Part shown: piece by piece, positions 23,972 through 33,165 of the stretch
Layout: every line of letters begins with the position of its first letter
How positions within the stretch are numbered: the first letter of the stretch is position 1
From: an uncultured Arachnia sp.
GTDB taxonomy: Bacteria; Actinomycetota; Actinomycetes; Propionibacteriales; Propionibacteriaceae
Length of the DNA stretch: 64,000 bases
Assembly: GCA_934636715.1 (NCBI GenBank)
Contig: CAKUBE010000006.1
Coordinates: 1 to 64,000 of the forward strand
Direction: 5' to 3'
Translations under genes and position numbers: made by a program
The notes under the pieces: generated by a model
What the model was told of the DNA's origin: nothing
What the model saw: the letters and a program-made list of their open reading frames with translations, nothing else
The model's database searches: none

Positions 23972-25672
23972 TCACCCGGCGGTGGTGCGCCAGCGTTCGT
24001 AGGCGTCGACAGCGGTGGGGAGCGTCGCGTACATGCGGTCATCGCCGAGGCGGGCGAGGAAACCAGCGGCGTCGAGTTGGTCGCGGAGGTCCTGCTTGAC
24101 GCGGGCGAGAGCGAAGCGGACCCCGCGCTCGTGCAACCACACCCGGAGTTGGTCGAGCATGTCGACGGCGGTCAGGTCGATTTCCACGTTCGCCTCGGCG
24201 TTAAGCAGGAACCAATGCACGGGCTGCTCGGCGTCGACGACCGCCTGCTTCGCCCGGGCGAGGAAGTCGTCGGCGTTCGCGAAGAAGAGAGGGGAGTCGT
24301 AGCGGTACACCACGAGGCCGGGGACCTGGGTGGCGGTGGGATAGTCGTCGATGTCGTGCATGCCCGGCACGCCGGGAACGTGGCCGAGCACACCGTCGTG
24401 GGGGTGCGAGATGCGGCGGATCAGATCGAGCAGCGACAGCGCGACGGCGATCCCGACGCCGATGAGGACGTCGAAGAGGATCACGGCCGCAGCCGTCGAC
24501 AGCGTCAGCACCAGTTCGCTGTGCCGGAACCGCGCGATGCGGCGCAGCTCGGCGAGGTCGATCAGCCGCGTCGCCGCGTAGATGACCAGGGCACCCAGGG
24601 CAGCCGTCGGGAACGACTGCAGCACGGGGCCGGCGAACAGCAGCGTGACGACGACGCAGGCCACCGCGACGAGCGAGTGGAGCTGGCTCCGCGAGCCGAC
24701 GGCGTCGCCGATCACAGTGCGCGACCCGCTGGACGACACGGGGAAACCCTGGAAGAGGCCGGTCGCGACGTTGGCGACCCCCAGTGCGAGAAGCTCCTGG
24801 CCGGCGTCGATCTCCTCCTCGCGACGCGCGGCGAACGCGCGGCCGGTGAGCACGTTGTCCGAATAGCCGACGACGGCGATGCCGGCCGCGAACGGGAGGA
24901 GCGCCCAGACGGAGAGATCGCCCAGCGCGGGCACGCGGAAGGCGGGCAGGCCGAGCGGGACGTGGCCGATGACCTCGATCCCATGGCTGGCGAGGCCGAA
25001 CCAGCTGACGGCCGCCGCCGCGCCCAGCAGCACGATCAGCGGGCCGGGAGCCCTGGGCGCGAGGCGCCGCCCGACGAGCAGCAGCGCCAACGTGACAGTG
25101 GAGAGGGCGAGCGTGGGCAGGTGCGCCTGGGAGAGCCGCGTCAGCACCGACCATGTCTTCCCGAGCACCCCGCCGCCCGCAACGGTCAGCTTCGTGACGG
25201 TGCCCAACTGGCTGACGATCATCAGCACCGCGACGCCGATCATGTAGCCGACGAGCACGGGCCGCGACAGCAGGCGAGACAGGAAGCCGAGCCGGCCCAG
25301 CCATGCCGCCAGCGACACCAGGCCGACGGCGATCGCCAGCAGCGCCGCGACCTCCGCGTAGCGCCCGGATCCGCCCGCGGCCGCGACGAGCGCGCCGACC
25401 GCCGCCGCTGTCATCAACGCCGTCGTCGACTCCGGGCCCACGGAGAGCTGCCGCGACGAGCCGAGCACGGCGTAGACGAGCAGCGCGGGCAGTGTCGCCC
25501 ACAAGCCGACGACGGGAGCGAGGCCCGCGATCGCCGCGTAGGCCATCACCTGCGGAACGAGGTAGGCGGCGACGGTCAGGCCGGCGACGGCGTCGCCGGG
25601 TAGCCAGGCGCGGTCATAGGACCGGAGAGCGGCGGCCCCTGGGAGCAGCCGCTCCCAGGCGGGCCGTTCCAT
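23972..25672 (-). CDS. SulP family anion transporter
   Basis: A 566-residue membrane protein. The SulP signature is in GDAVAGLTVAAYLVPQVMAYAAIAGLAPVVGLWAT; about 12 or more hydrophobic segments follow to residue ~410. The C-terminal ~120 residues form a STAS domain (VVYRYDSPLFFANADDF... VDMLDQLRVWLHERG). The family moves sulfate, bicarbonate or dicarboxylates with protons or sodium; the substrate cannot be told here. No carbonic anhydrase or sulfur genes are adjacent. Confidence 0.88.
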   Translation of the reverse strand: MERPAWERLLPGAAALRSYDRAWLPGDAVAGLTVAAYLVPQVMAYAAIAGLAPVVGLWATLPALLVYAVLGSSRQLSVGPESTTALMTAAAVGALVAAAGGSGRYAEVAALLAIAVGLVSLAAWLGRLGFLSRLLSRPVLVGYMIGVAVLMIVSQLGTVTKLTVAGGGVLGKTWSVLTRLSQAHLPTLALSTVTLALLLVGRRLAPRAPGPLIVLLGAAAAVSWFGLASHGIEVIGHVPLGLPAFRVPALGDLSVWALLPFAAGIAVVGYSDNVLTGRAFAARREEEIDAGQELLALGVANVATGLFQGFPVSSSGSRTVIGDAVGSRSQLHSLVAVACVVVTLLFAGPVLQSFPTAALGALVIYAATRLIDLAELRRIARFRHSELVLTLSTAAAVILFDVLIGVGIAVALSLLDLIRRISHPHDGVLGHVPGVPGMHDIDDYPTATQVPGLVVYRYDSPLFFANADDFLARAKQAVVDAEQPVHWFLLNAEANVEIDLTAVDMLDQLRVWLHERGVRFALARVKQDLRDQLDAAGFLARLGDDRMYATLPTAVDAYERWRTTAG

Positions 25673-25691
25673 GCCGACGCCTGCCGGTGGG

Positions 25692-26240
25692 TCAGTCCTT
25701 GTTGCGCCCGAAGAGCGCGCGGCCGACGTTCAGGATGCCCATGGCGATCATGCCGACGGCGAGGAACCACCACAGGAACACCGCGCCCATGAGCGGGCTG
25801 CTGATGAGCGTGAAGCCGGCGATGATCGAGATCAGGGCGAACAGGATGGTGAGGCCCTTGGACTCGGACTGACCGAGCGAGAAGAGCGCGACGAAACCCT
25901 CGACGACCCACAGGGCGCCCATCATGATGACCAGGAAGACGGCGAGGAACGCCGCCGACTGCTGCAACTGCGTGAACGCCATGATGCCGGCGCCTGCGTA
26001 CAGGAGGCCGAGGAGGACGTTGCCGATGCGGCCGCCCGCACCCAGTTCCTTGGCGGTGAGGCCGCGGGCGAGGTAGATGATGCCGCCGACGATCGCCTGG
26101 AAGGCGATCACGCCGGTCAGTGCGATGGCGGTCTTCGCGGGCCAGAAGAGGATGACGAGGCCGAAGGCGATGGCGGCGAGGCCGGCGGCCAGCAGGATGG
26201 TGCGGCCGATCCTCGCGGGCGAGGCAGTGGTGGTGGACAT
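25692..26240 (-). CDS. HdeD-like membrane protein (DUF308)
   Basis: A 182-residue protein with six hydrophobic segments in three similar pairs, typical of the HdeD family. GLAAIAFGLVILFWP at the start is the family mark. In E. coli HdeD helps acid resistance at high cell density; the actinobacterial role is not known. GGAGG lies 8 bases before the ATG. It starts upstream of the SulP gene and may share its transcript. Confidence 0.8.
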   Translation of the reverse strand: MSTTTASPARIGRTILLAAGLAAIAFGLVILFWPAKTAIALTGVIAFQAIVGGIIYLARGLTAKELGAGGRIGNVLLGLLYAGAGIMAFTQLQQSAAFLAVFLVIMMGALWVVEGFVALFSLGQSESKGLTILFALISIIAGFTLISSPLMGAVFLWWFLAVGMIAMGILNVGRALFGRNKD

Positions 26241-26399
26241 GTGTGGGCCTCCAGAAGGGGAAGGGCGACTCTTGGCACGAACTCTATTCCTCTCCCGCCC
26301 GCTTGGGGAGAGGAGCGTGCCGCGAGTCGAGGGTATCCACCTGTTCGGGTGGACGATGATTTACTCTTGTCATGCAACAAAATAAGTAAGGAGAGCGTC

Positions 26400-27827
26400 A
26401 TGGCGCTGGTGGCAGGTATCGACTCCTCGACGCAGTCGTGCAAGGTGATCGTGGTCGACGGCGAGACGGGCCGCATCGTCGGGGCGGGGCGAGCCGCGCA
26501 TCCGGACGGCACGGAGGTCGCGCCGTCGGCATGGTGGGACGCGCTGCAGAAGGCGGCGGGGCAGGTCGACCTGAGCGGGGTCGCCGCCGTCGCGGTAGCT
26601 GGCCAGCAGCACGGCATGGTGTGCCTCGACGCCGACGGCGAGGTCATCCGCGACGCGCTGCTCTGGAACGACACGCGCTCCGCCGGAGCCGCGGAGGACC
26701 TCGTCGCGGAGTTCGGCGAGGGCGACCGTTCCGCGGGCACGCGGTGGTGGGCCGACGCCGTCGGCTCGGTTCCCGTGGCGTCGTATACCGTCACGAAACT
26801 GCGATGGTTGGCCGACAACGAGCCGGAGAACGCGGCACGCATCGCCGCCGTCGCGCTGCCGCACGACTGGCTCACCTGGAAAATCCTCGGCACCGGACGG
26901 CTTGAGGACCTGGTCACCGACCGGTCGGACGCCTCCGGCACCGGCTACTTCGACCCGGTCGGGAATGTCTACCGCCGCGACATCCTCGCCGCCGCGCTGC
27001 GGATCGACGACGCCGCGGCCGCCCGCATCGTGCTCCCCAGGGTCGCGGCTCCGGGTGAGAGGGTGGGGACAGGCAGGCTCGGCGACCGCGAGGTCGCCGT
27101 CGGCGCCGGGATGGGCGACAACGCGGGTTCGGCGCTCGGCATGGGGTTGGCGGCGGGCGATGTCGTGGTCTCGATCGGCACCTCGGGCGTCGTGTGCGGG
27201 GTCACCGACGCGCCCGCGCGCGACGCCTCGGGCCTGGTCTCCGGGTTCGCCGATGCGACCGGCCGCTACCTCCCGCTGGCCTGCACGCTGAACGGAGCAC
27301 GCGTCCTGGACGCCACGGCGCGGCTGTTGGGCGTCGGCCACGAGGAGCTCAGCGCGCTGGCGCTGGCCGCCGAGCCTGGAGCGGGCGGCCTCGTCCACGT
27401 CCCGTTCCTCGAGGGCGAGCGCACGCCCAACCTCCCGGAAGCGACCGGCTCGCTGCACGGCATGACGCTCGGCTCATTGACGAGGGAGAACCTCGCGCGC
27501 GCCGCGGTCGAGGGCGTCGTCTGCTCACTCATCGACGCGTTGGGCTGCCTGGAGGACGCGACGTCCACCGCGTCCCGCGTGCTGCTCACCGGCGGCGCGG
27601 TGGCATCGCCCGCAGTCCAGGCCGTCGCTGCGGCACTCTTCCCGGTTCCCGTAGCCATGCCGACGCCGGGGGAGTACGTCGCGCGCGGCGCCGCGCGGCA
27701 GGCCGCCTGGGTGGCGTCTGGCTCGGGCGGGCCCCCGAACTGGGGCCTCGCCGTCGACGAACTGCCCGCCTCCGGGCCGTGCCCAGAGGTCTTGGCGGCC
27801 TATCGCGCTGTGCGCCCCTGGAGCTGA
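26400..27827 (+). CDS. xylB: Xylulokinase
   Basis: A 475-residue FGGY-family kinase that phosphorylates D-xylulose. Visible motifs: GIDSSTQSCKVIVVD (ATP site), GQQHGMVCLD and LWNDTRS (sugar site with catalytic Asp nearby), the DASGTGYFDP loop, GMGDNAGSALGMG, SIGTSGVV, and LLTGGAVASPAVQ. AAGGAGA lies just before the ATG. It sits upstream of, and in the same direction as, xylA, but with the convergent ROK regulator between them. Confidence 0.9.
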   Translation: MALVAGIDSSTQSCKVIVVDGETGRIVGAGRAAHPDGTEVAPSAWWDALQKAAGQVDLSGVAAVAVAGQQHGMVCLDADGEVIRDALLWNDTRSAGAAEDLVAEFGEGDRSAGTRWWADAVGSVPVASYTVTKLRWLADNEPENAARIAAVALPHDWLTWKILGTGRLEDLVTDRSDASGTGYFDPVGNVYRRDILAAALRIDDAAAARIVLPRVAAPGERVGTGRLGDREVAVGAGMGDNAGSALGMGLAAGDVVVSIGTSGVVCGVTDAPARDASGLVSGFADATGRYLPLACTLNGARVLDATARLLGVGHEELSALALAAEPGAGGLVHVPFLEGERTPNLPEATGSLHGMTLGSLTRENLARAAVEGVVCSLIDALGCLEDATSTASRVLLTGGAVASPAVQAVAAALFPVPVAMPTPGEYVARGAARQAAWVASGSGGPPNWGLAVDELPASGPCPEVLAAYRAVRPWS

Positions 27828-27936
27828 TATCGGGGGGCACGGAGTTTTGACCCGTAACCCTAAGCATCTTGCCGAATCGGGCAGGAAAGGGGGCGTTGTG
27901 CGCAAAAACTCCGGATGCCTGGAGTAGCCGACGAAC

Positions 27937-29121
27937 TCAGCGGTTGAGGAGCGGCTCGATCCATCCCGCGGGGTCCTGGATGACCCAGGTTAGGGCCGCC
28001 AGCCCCGCGCCCATCGCGGCCCGCAGCGGCGCCTGGCTCACCACCGCGATCTCGATCTCGGAGTACCCCGACCACAGCACCCGCTGGTTCAGCTCGCGGC
28101 GCAGCGGATCCTCCAGCCAGGGTGCCAGCAGCCCGAGGTGGCCGCCGAGGTTCACCGTGGTCACGTCGAGCAGGTTGAGCGCCCCGCCCAGTGCGATGCC
28201 CAGCGCCTCGGCAACCTGTTCGACGGCGTCGACGGCGCGGCCATCACCGTCGCGAAGGGCGGCGAGCACGCCGTCGATGTCGCTCCGGCCGGTGAGCCGC
28301 AGCAACGCGTGCGAGCCGACCACCGTCTCCAGGCATCCGACGGCGCCGCAGCCGCACCGCTCGCCGCGGGGATTGACGCAGACGTGGCCGAGCTCGCTCG
28401 CCCAGCCGTGGCGTCCGGTGAGGAGCTGGCCGTCGAGCGAGATCGCCGATCCGATGCCGACCTCGCCGGTGACGTAGATGAACGACGACCCGGGCTGCTC
28501 CTGCAGGACGGTCCGGGCGGAGCAGTCGATGTCATTGGCCGCGCGGAGGGGGAGGGGGGCGCCGTCGGTCTCCGGCTGCCAATGGTCGGTGGGGTGGACG
28601 CCCTCCCAGCCGAGGTTGGGGGCGCGCAGCACCGTCCGTCCGCTGCGGTCGACGAGGCCCGGCAGGGCGAGCACCGCCCCGGCCAGGCGGCCGCCGGTGG
28701 GTGCGTCTGCGAGGGCGCGCTCGGCGAGCACGGCCAACTCCGCCATCGCCTCGGCGGGAGAGAGCTCGGTGACCCGCAGCTCGCGGTGCGCCACGGCGAG
28801 GAGGGTGCCGTTGAGGTCGACGACGGTGGCGACGATGCGCTCGACGTTCACCTCCAAGCCCAGCGCCTGCACCGTCCGGCTGCGGACCGCGAGCGGCACG
28901 GCGGGACGCCCGCGTGCTCCGCTGACGGCCGTCATCTCTTCGATCAGCTCGCCGGCGATGAGATCGTCGACGAGGCGGGAGACCGTGGATCGGGTCATGC
29001 CGAGGTGGCCGGCGATGTCGGCGCGGGATACCCGTCCGCTGAGTTCGAGGATGCGGCCCAGCACCAGGCCGAGGTTGGCTGACCGCACCGAGGACTGCGT
29101 CATGCCCGCTGGGGTCGCCAT
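27937..29121 (-). CDS. ROK-family transcriptional regulator (XylR-like)
   Basis: A 394-residue repressor. N-terminal winged helix (SRADIAGHLGMTRSTVSRLVDDL), then the ROK sugar-binding fold with the zinc motif GHVCVNPRGERCGCGAVGCLE. I chose the ATG at 29,121 because GGAGG lies 8 bases before it; the open frame starts at 29,187. It is divergent from xylA and convergent with xylB, so it probably controls xylose use, being released by xylose. The shared 145-bp gap with xylA has a GGTT...AACC inverted element near 29,202-29,217. Confidence 0.85.
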   Translation of the reverse strand: MATPAGMTQSSVRSANLGLVLGRILELSGRVSRADIAGHLGMTRSTVSRLVDDLIAGELIEEMTAVSGARGRPAVPLAVRSRTVQALGLEVNVERIVATVVDLNGTLLAVAHRELRVTELSPAEAMAELAVLAERALADAPTGGRLAGAVLALPGLVDRSGRTVLRAPNLGWEGVHPTDHWQPETDGAPLPLRAANDIDCSARTVLQEQPGSSFIYVTGEVGIGSAISLDGQLLTGRHGWASELGHVCVNPRGERCGCGAVGCLETVVGSHALLRLTGRSDIDGVLAALRDGDGRAVDAVEQVAEALGIALGGALNLLDVTTVNLGGHLGLLAPWLEDPLRRELNQRVLWSGYSEIEIAVVSQAPLRAAMGAGLAALTWVIQDPAGWIEPLLNR

Positions 29122-29266
29122 CTCGAGTCCTCCGATCGCCGTCCAGGTCATCATGCCGCACCCGCCCCGCAAGAGGCGGCTTGACAAGCCTGCCAGATAG
29201 GGTTAAGTATTGAACCACAACAAAACGGACGAGGTTGTCCGTCGACTCGAGATGAGGCAGATGAAG

Positions 29267-30442
29267 ATGCGCAAGCCAGCCCCGGAAGACAAGTTCTCCT
29301 TCGGCCTGTGGACGGTGGGGTGGACGGGCACCGACCCGTTCGGCGGACCGTCGCGCCCGGCCCTCGACCCGTGGGAGTACGCCGACAAGCTCGCCGAGCT
29401 CGGCGCGTGGGGCATCACCTTCCACGACAACGACGTCTACGCGTTCGATGCGCCCGAGGACGTTCGCAAGGCGCGCCTCGGCCAACTGCGCGACGCCGCC
29501 GCCAAGTCCGGCCTGACCATCGAGATGGTCACCACCAACACGTTCTCGCACCCCGTCTTCAAGGACGGCGGTCTGACCGCCAACGACCGCTCGGTCCGCC
29601 GCTTCGGGCTGCGCAAGGTGCTCGACGCCGTCGACGTCGCCGCCGAGTGCGGGGCGAGCACCTTCGTCATGTGGGGCGGCCGCGAGGGCGCGGAGTACGA
29701 CTCGTCCAAGGATCTGTGGGCGGCGCTGGCGCGCTACAAGGAGGGCCTCGACACCGTCGCGGGCTACATCAAGGAGCAGGGCTACGGCCTGCGGATCGGC
29801 CTCGAGCCCAAGCCGAACGAGCCGCGCGGCGACATCTTCCTTCCGACGATCGGCCACGCGCTCGGCCTGATCGCCGACCTCGACCACGGCGACATCGTCG
29901 GCCTCAACCCGGAGGTCGGCCACGAGCAGATGGCGAACCTGAACTACACGCACGGCCTCGCCCAGGCGCTGTTCAGCGACAAGCTCTTCCACATCGACCT
30001 CAACGGCCAGAAGGGCCTGAAGTACGACCAGGACCTCGCGTTCGGCCACGGCGACCTGCTGAGCGCCTTCTTCACCGTCGACCTGCTCGTCAACGGCTTC
30101 CCCTTCTCGCCGGAGGCCACCCGCTACGACGGCCCCGTCCACTTCGACTACAAGCCGTCGCGCACCGAGGGCATGCAGGGCATCTGGGACTCGGCCGCCG
30201 CGAATATGCAGACCTACCTGATGCTGGCCGACAAGGCCCGCGCCTTCCGCGCGGACGCCGAGGTGCAGGCGCTGCTGAAGGCGAACCTCGTCGATCAGCT
30301 GGCCGTCCCGACCATCGCGCCGGGGGAGTCCCTCGCGGACTTCCGGGCCGCTGACGACGGCTTCGACGCCGACGCCGCGGGCGCCCGCGAGTACCGCTTC
30401 GTCGAGCTGTACCAGGCGGCGCTGCGTCACCTGATCGGCTGA
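29267..30442 (+). CDS. xylA: Xylose isomerase
   Basis: A 391-residue TIM-barrel isomerase that turns D-xylose into D-xylulose. Motifs match the actinobacterial class I enzymes: FGLWTVGW, active-site His in [23 protein letters not shown] with metal ligands, [12 protein letters not shown] and FHIDLNGQ. Two earlier ATGs (29,252; 29,261) are possible, but 29,267 has GAGG at 9-base spacing and gives the [15 protein letters not shown] start seen in Streptomyces enzymes. Confidence 0.93.
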   Translation: MRKPAPEDKFSFGLWTVGWTGTDPFGGPSRPALDPWEYADKLAELGAWGITFHDNDVYAFDAPEDVRKARLGQLRDAAAKSGLTIEMVTTNTFSHPVFKDGGLTANDRSVRRFGLRKVLDAVDVAAECGASTFVMWGGREGAEYDSSKDLWAALARYKEGLDTVAGYIKEQGYGLRIGLEPKPNEPRGDIFLPTIGHALGLIADLDHGDIVGLNPEVGHEQMANLNYTHGLAQALFSDKLFHIDLNGQKGLKYDQDLAFGHGDLLSAFFTVDLLVNGFPFSPEATRYDGPVHFDYKPSRTEGMQGIWDSAAANMQTYLMLADKARAFRADAEVQALLKANLVDQLAVPTIAPGESLADFRAADDGFDADAAGAREYRFVELYQAALRHLIG

Positions 30443-30576
30443 CGGCGCGGGGGTTGCGGGGAAAACCCTCGGGCAAAAAAGCGCGGTCACCTTGCCAGGT
30501 TCCGTGCTGCCTCCACTAGGCTCCGGCATGAGCGTTGCGCTGATGCAGCGCGCCACACGAGTGGAAGTGAGTGCCG

Positions 30577-33162
30577 ATGAGCGAGCAATCGACTGTCACC
30601 CGCACCGAGATATCCGCGCCGCTGACCGGCATCATGGTGCCGATCGACCAGGTCCCGGATCCGGTGTTCGCCCGAAAGATGGTGGGTGACGGCTTCTCCA
30701 TCGATCCCCTGAGCAACCTCCTGGTCGCGCCGGTCGCGGGTGAGGTCGTCGACCTCCAGCCGTCGCACCACGCGGTGACCCTTCGCACGGCCGACGGCCT
30801 CGAGATCCTGATGCACATCGGGCTCGACACCGTCTCGCTGCTGGGCAAGGGCTTCACCCCCAAGGTGAAGGAGGGCGCCACCGTCGCGGTCGGCGACCCC
30901 CTCATCGAGTTCGACCTCGACGCCGTGGCGCGGGAGGCCAAGAGCCTGCTCACGCAAGTCGTCATCACCAACACCGAGCGCGTCTCGAGCATCGTGCCGG
31001 CGACGGGCCTCGTCAACGCGGGGTCCGACGTCGCGGCCACCGTCGAGCTGGCCGCCGTCGAGGAGACGGCCGACGGCGCGTCCGGCGCCGACGTGACGGT
31101 CACCTCGGAGGGGCTCATCGTCCCCAACCCGACCGGCCTGCACGCCCGCCCGTCCGCGACGCTGGTGAACCTGGCCAAGCAGTACTCCTCGGACATCCGG
31201 CTCCGCCGCGGCGACGACACGGCCAACGCCAAGTCGATCGTCTCGATCATGGGCCTCGCCGTCGGCTACGCCCAGAAGATCGTCATCACCGCGCACGGCG
31301 CCGACGCGGCCGAGGCCGTCGAGGCGATCGCCCAGGCGGTTCGCGACGGGCTCGGCGAGGACTGCCCGCCGCCGTCGGGCACCGAGGACACCGCGCCCAT
31401 GCGCGCCATCGAGGTCGAGTCCGAGCCCGAGCCGGAACCCTCCGGCCCTCGCTCGGGCGACTGGAACCTCCTGCTCGGCGTCTCCGCGTCACCGGGTCTC
31501 GGCGTCGGCACGGTGCTGCAGCTGCGTCGCGAGGACATCGTCGTGACGGAGAACGCCTCCGATCACCACCTTGAGCGCCGGAAGCTGAACTCCGCGATCG
31601 ACCGCGCTCTGCTCGATCTCTCCGCGCTGCAGCGCAAGCTGGAGCAGGACGCGTCGCCCGACAAGGCAGCGATCTTCGCCGCGCACCAGGAGATCCTGGG
31701 CGATCCCGAACTCCTCGACATCGCCGCCAGCGCCATTGACAAGGGCAAGTCCGCCCCGTTCGCGTGGCGCGCCGCGTACACCAACTTCGCCGATCAGCTT
31801 GCCGGCCTGGCCGACGAGGTGCTCGCGGGCCGCGCGAACGACGTCCGCGACGTCGGCCAGCGCGTGCTCGAGGAGCTGACCGGACAGCGCAGCGAGAAGC
31901 CGGAGCTCGCCGAGGGCACCATCCTGATCGCCGAGGACCTCACCCCGTCGGACACGGCGCAGCTCGACCGCAGCAAGGTCGTCGGCTTCGCCACCACCGG
32001 CGGCGGCGCGTCGTCGCACGTCGCGATCATCGCCCGCTCGCTCGACATCCCCGCCGTCGCGGGCATCGAGGCGCGCGCGCTCGACATCGCCGACGGCACC
32101 CGGGTCGTCCTCGACGGCTCGAAGGGCTCGCTGCAGCTGAATCTGACGGACGACGAGATCGACGGCATCTTCGACCGTCAGAAGAAGCTCGCCGAGCGCA
32201 AGGCGCTGGAGGACTCGCACAAGGACGAGCCCGCCACGACGACCGACGGGCACCAGGTGCACGTCGTCGCCAACATCGGCGGCGTCGAGGATGCCGAGAA
32301 GGCCATGACGAAGGGCGCGGAGGGCGTGGGCCTGCTGCGCTCCGAGTTCGTGTTCATGGGCCGCTCGACGGCGCCTACCGAGGCCGAGCAGGCCGAGGTC
32401 TACGCCGACTGCTCCCGCGCGCTCAAGCCCGGCCAGCCGCTGGTCATCCGCACGCTCGACGTCGGCGGCGACAAGCCGCTCGACTACCTGCCGATCCCCG
32501 CGGAGGAGAACCCGTTCCTCGGCGTGCGCGGCGTGCGCGTCGGACTGGAGAAGCCGGAGGTGCTGCGCACGCAGTTGCGCGCCATCCTCGCCGCGGCCGA
32601 CGCCGGGGCCGAGCTCTACGTCATGTTCCCGATGATCGCCACCATCGACGACTGGCGCCAGGCCAAGGCGATCTGGGACGACGAGCGGGCCAAGAGCGGC
32701 GTCACCGCCAAGGTGAGCGTCGGCATCATGATGGAGGTTCCCTCCGTCGCGGTGATGGCCAAGCAGTTCGCCGCAGAGGAAGGCTGCGACTTCTTCTCCG
32801 TCGGCACCAACGACCTCACCAGCTACACGCTGGCCATGGACCGGGGCCACCCGAAGCTGGCCGCGCAGGTCGACCCGTGCAACCCCGCCATCCTGACGCT
32901 GATCGGCAACGCCTGCGAGGCGCTGCACGAGCGCGGCAAGTGGCTGGGCATCTGCGGCGGCGTCGCGTCCGACCCACAGGCGGTGCCGATCCTCGTCGGC
33001 CTCGGCGTGGACGAGCTCAGCTGCTCGATCCCCGCCATCCCCGCCGTCAAGGCCGCGGTGCGGTCCTACTCGCTCGAGCAGTGCAAGGAGATGGCGGCCA
33101 AGGCCGTCCTCTGCTCGACGCCCGAAGAAGTTCGTTCCCTCGTGCCGGTGGAAGAGGTCTGA
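30577..33162 (+). CDS. Fused PTS protein: EIIA(Glc-type)-HPr-Enzyme I
   Basis: An 861-residue multi-domain phosphotransferase. Residues ~15-150: Glc-type EIIA with His65 and active His80 (EILMHIGLD). Residues ~175-260: HPr with active His189 (NPTGLHARPSA). Residues ~300-861: Enzyme I with phospho-His481 (GGGASSHVAIIARS), the PEP site RTLDVGGDKPLDYLP and MFPMIATIDDWR. One chain carries phosphate from PEP to the EIIBC encoded 4 bp downstream, making a self-sufficient PTS. EIIA-HPr-EI fusions are best known from fructose systems; here the EIIA is of Glc type. Confidence 0.92.
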   Translation: MSEQSTVTRTEISAPLTGIMVPIDQVPDPVFARKMVGDGFSIDPLSNLLVAPVAGEVVDLQPSHHAVTLRTADGLEILMHIGLDTVSLLGKGFTPKVKEGATVAVGDPLIEFDLDAVAREAKSLLTQVVITNTERVSSIVPATGLVNAGSDVAATVELAAVEETADGASGADVTVTSEGLIVPNPTGLHARPSATLVNLAKQYSSDIRLRRGDDTANAKSIVSIMGLAVGYAQKIVITAHGADAAEAVEAIAQAVRDGLGEDCPPPSGTEDTAPMRAIEVESEPEPEPSGPRSGDWNLLLGVSASPGLGVGTVLQLRREDIVVTENASDHHLERRKLNSAIDRALLDLSALQRKLEQDASPDKAAIFAAHQEILGDPELLDIAASAIDKGKSAPFAWRAAYTNFADQLAGLADEVLAGRANDVRDVGQRVLEELTGQRSEKPELAEGTILIAEDLTPSDTAQLDRSKVVGFATTGGGASSHVAIIARSLDIPAVAGIEARALDIADGTRVVLDGSKGSLQLNLTDDEIDGIFDRQKKLAERKALEDSHKDEPATTTDGHQVHVVANIGGVEDAEKAMTKGAEGVGLLRSEFVFMGRSTAPTEAEQAEVYADCSRALKPGQPLVIRTLDVGGDKPLDYLPIPAEENPFLGVRGVRVGLEKPEVLRTQLRAILAAADAGAELYVMFPMIATIDDWRQAKAIWDDERAKSGVTAKVSVGIMMEVPSVAVMAKQFAAEEGCDFFSVGTNDLTSYTLAMDRGHPKLAAQVDPCNPAILTLIGNACEALHERGKWLGICGGVASDPQAVPILVGLGVDELSCSIPAIPAVKAAVRSYSLEQCKEMAAKAVLCSTPEEVRSLVPVEEV

Positions 33163-33165
33163 GTC

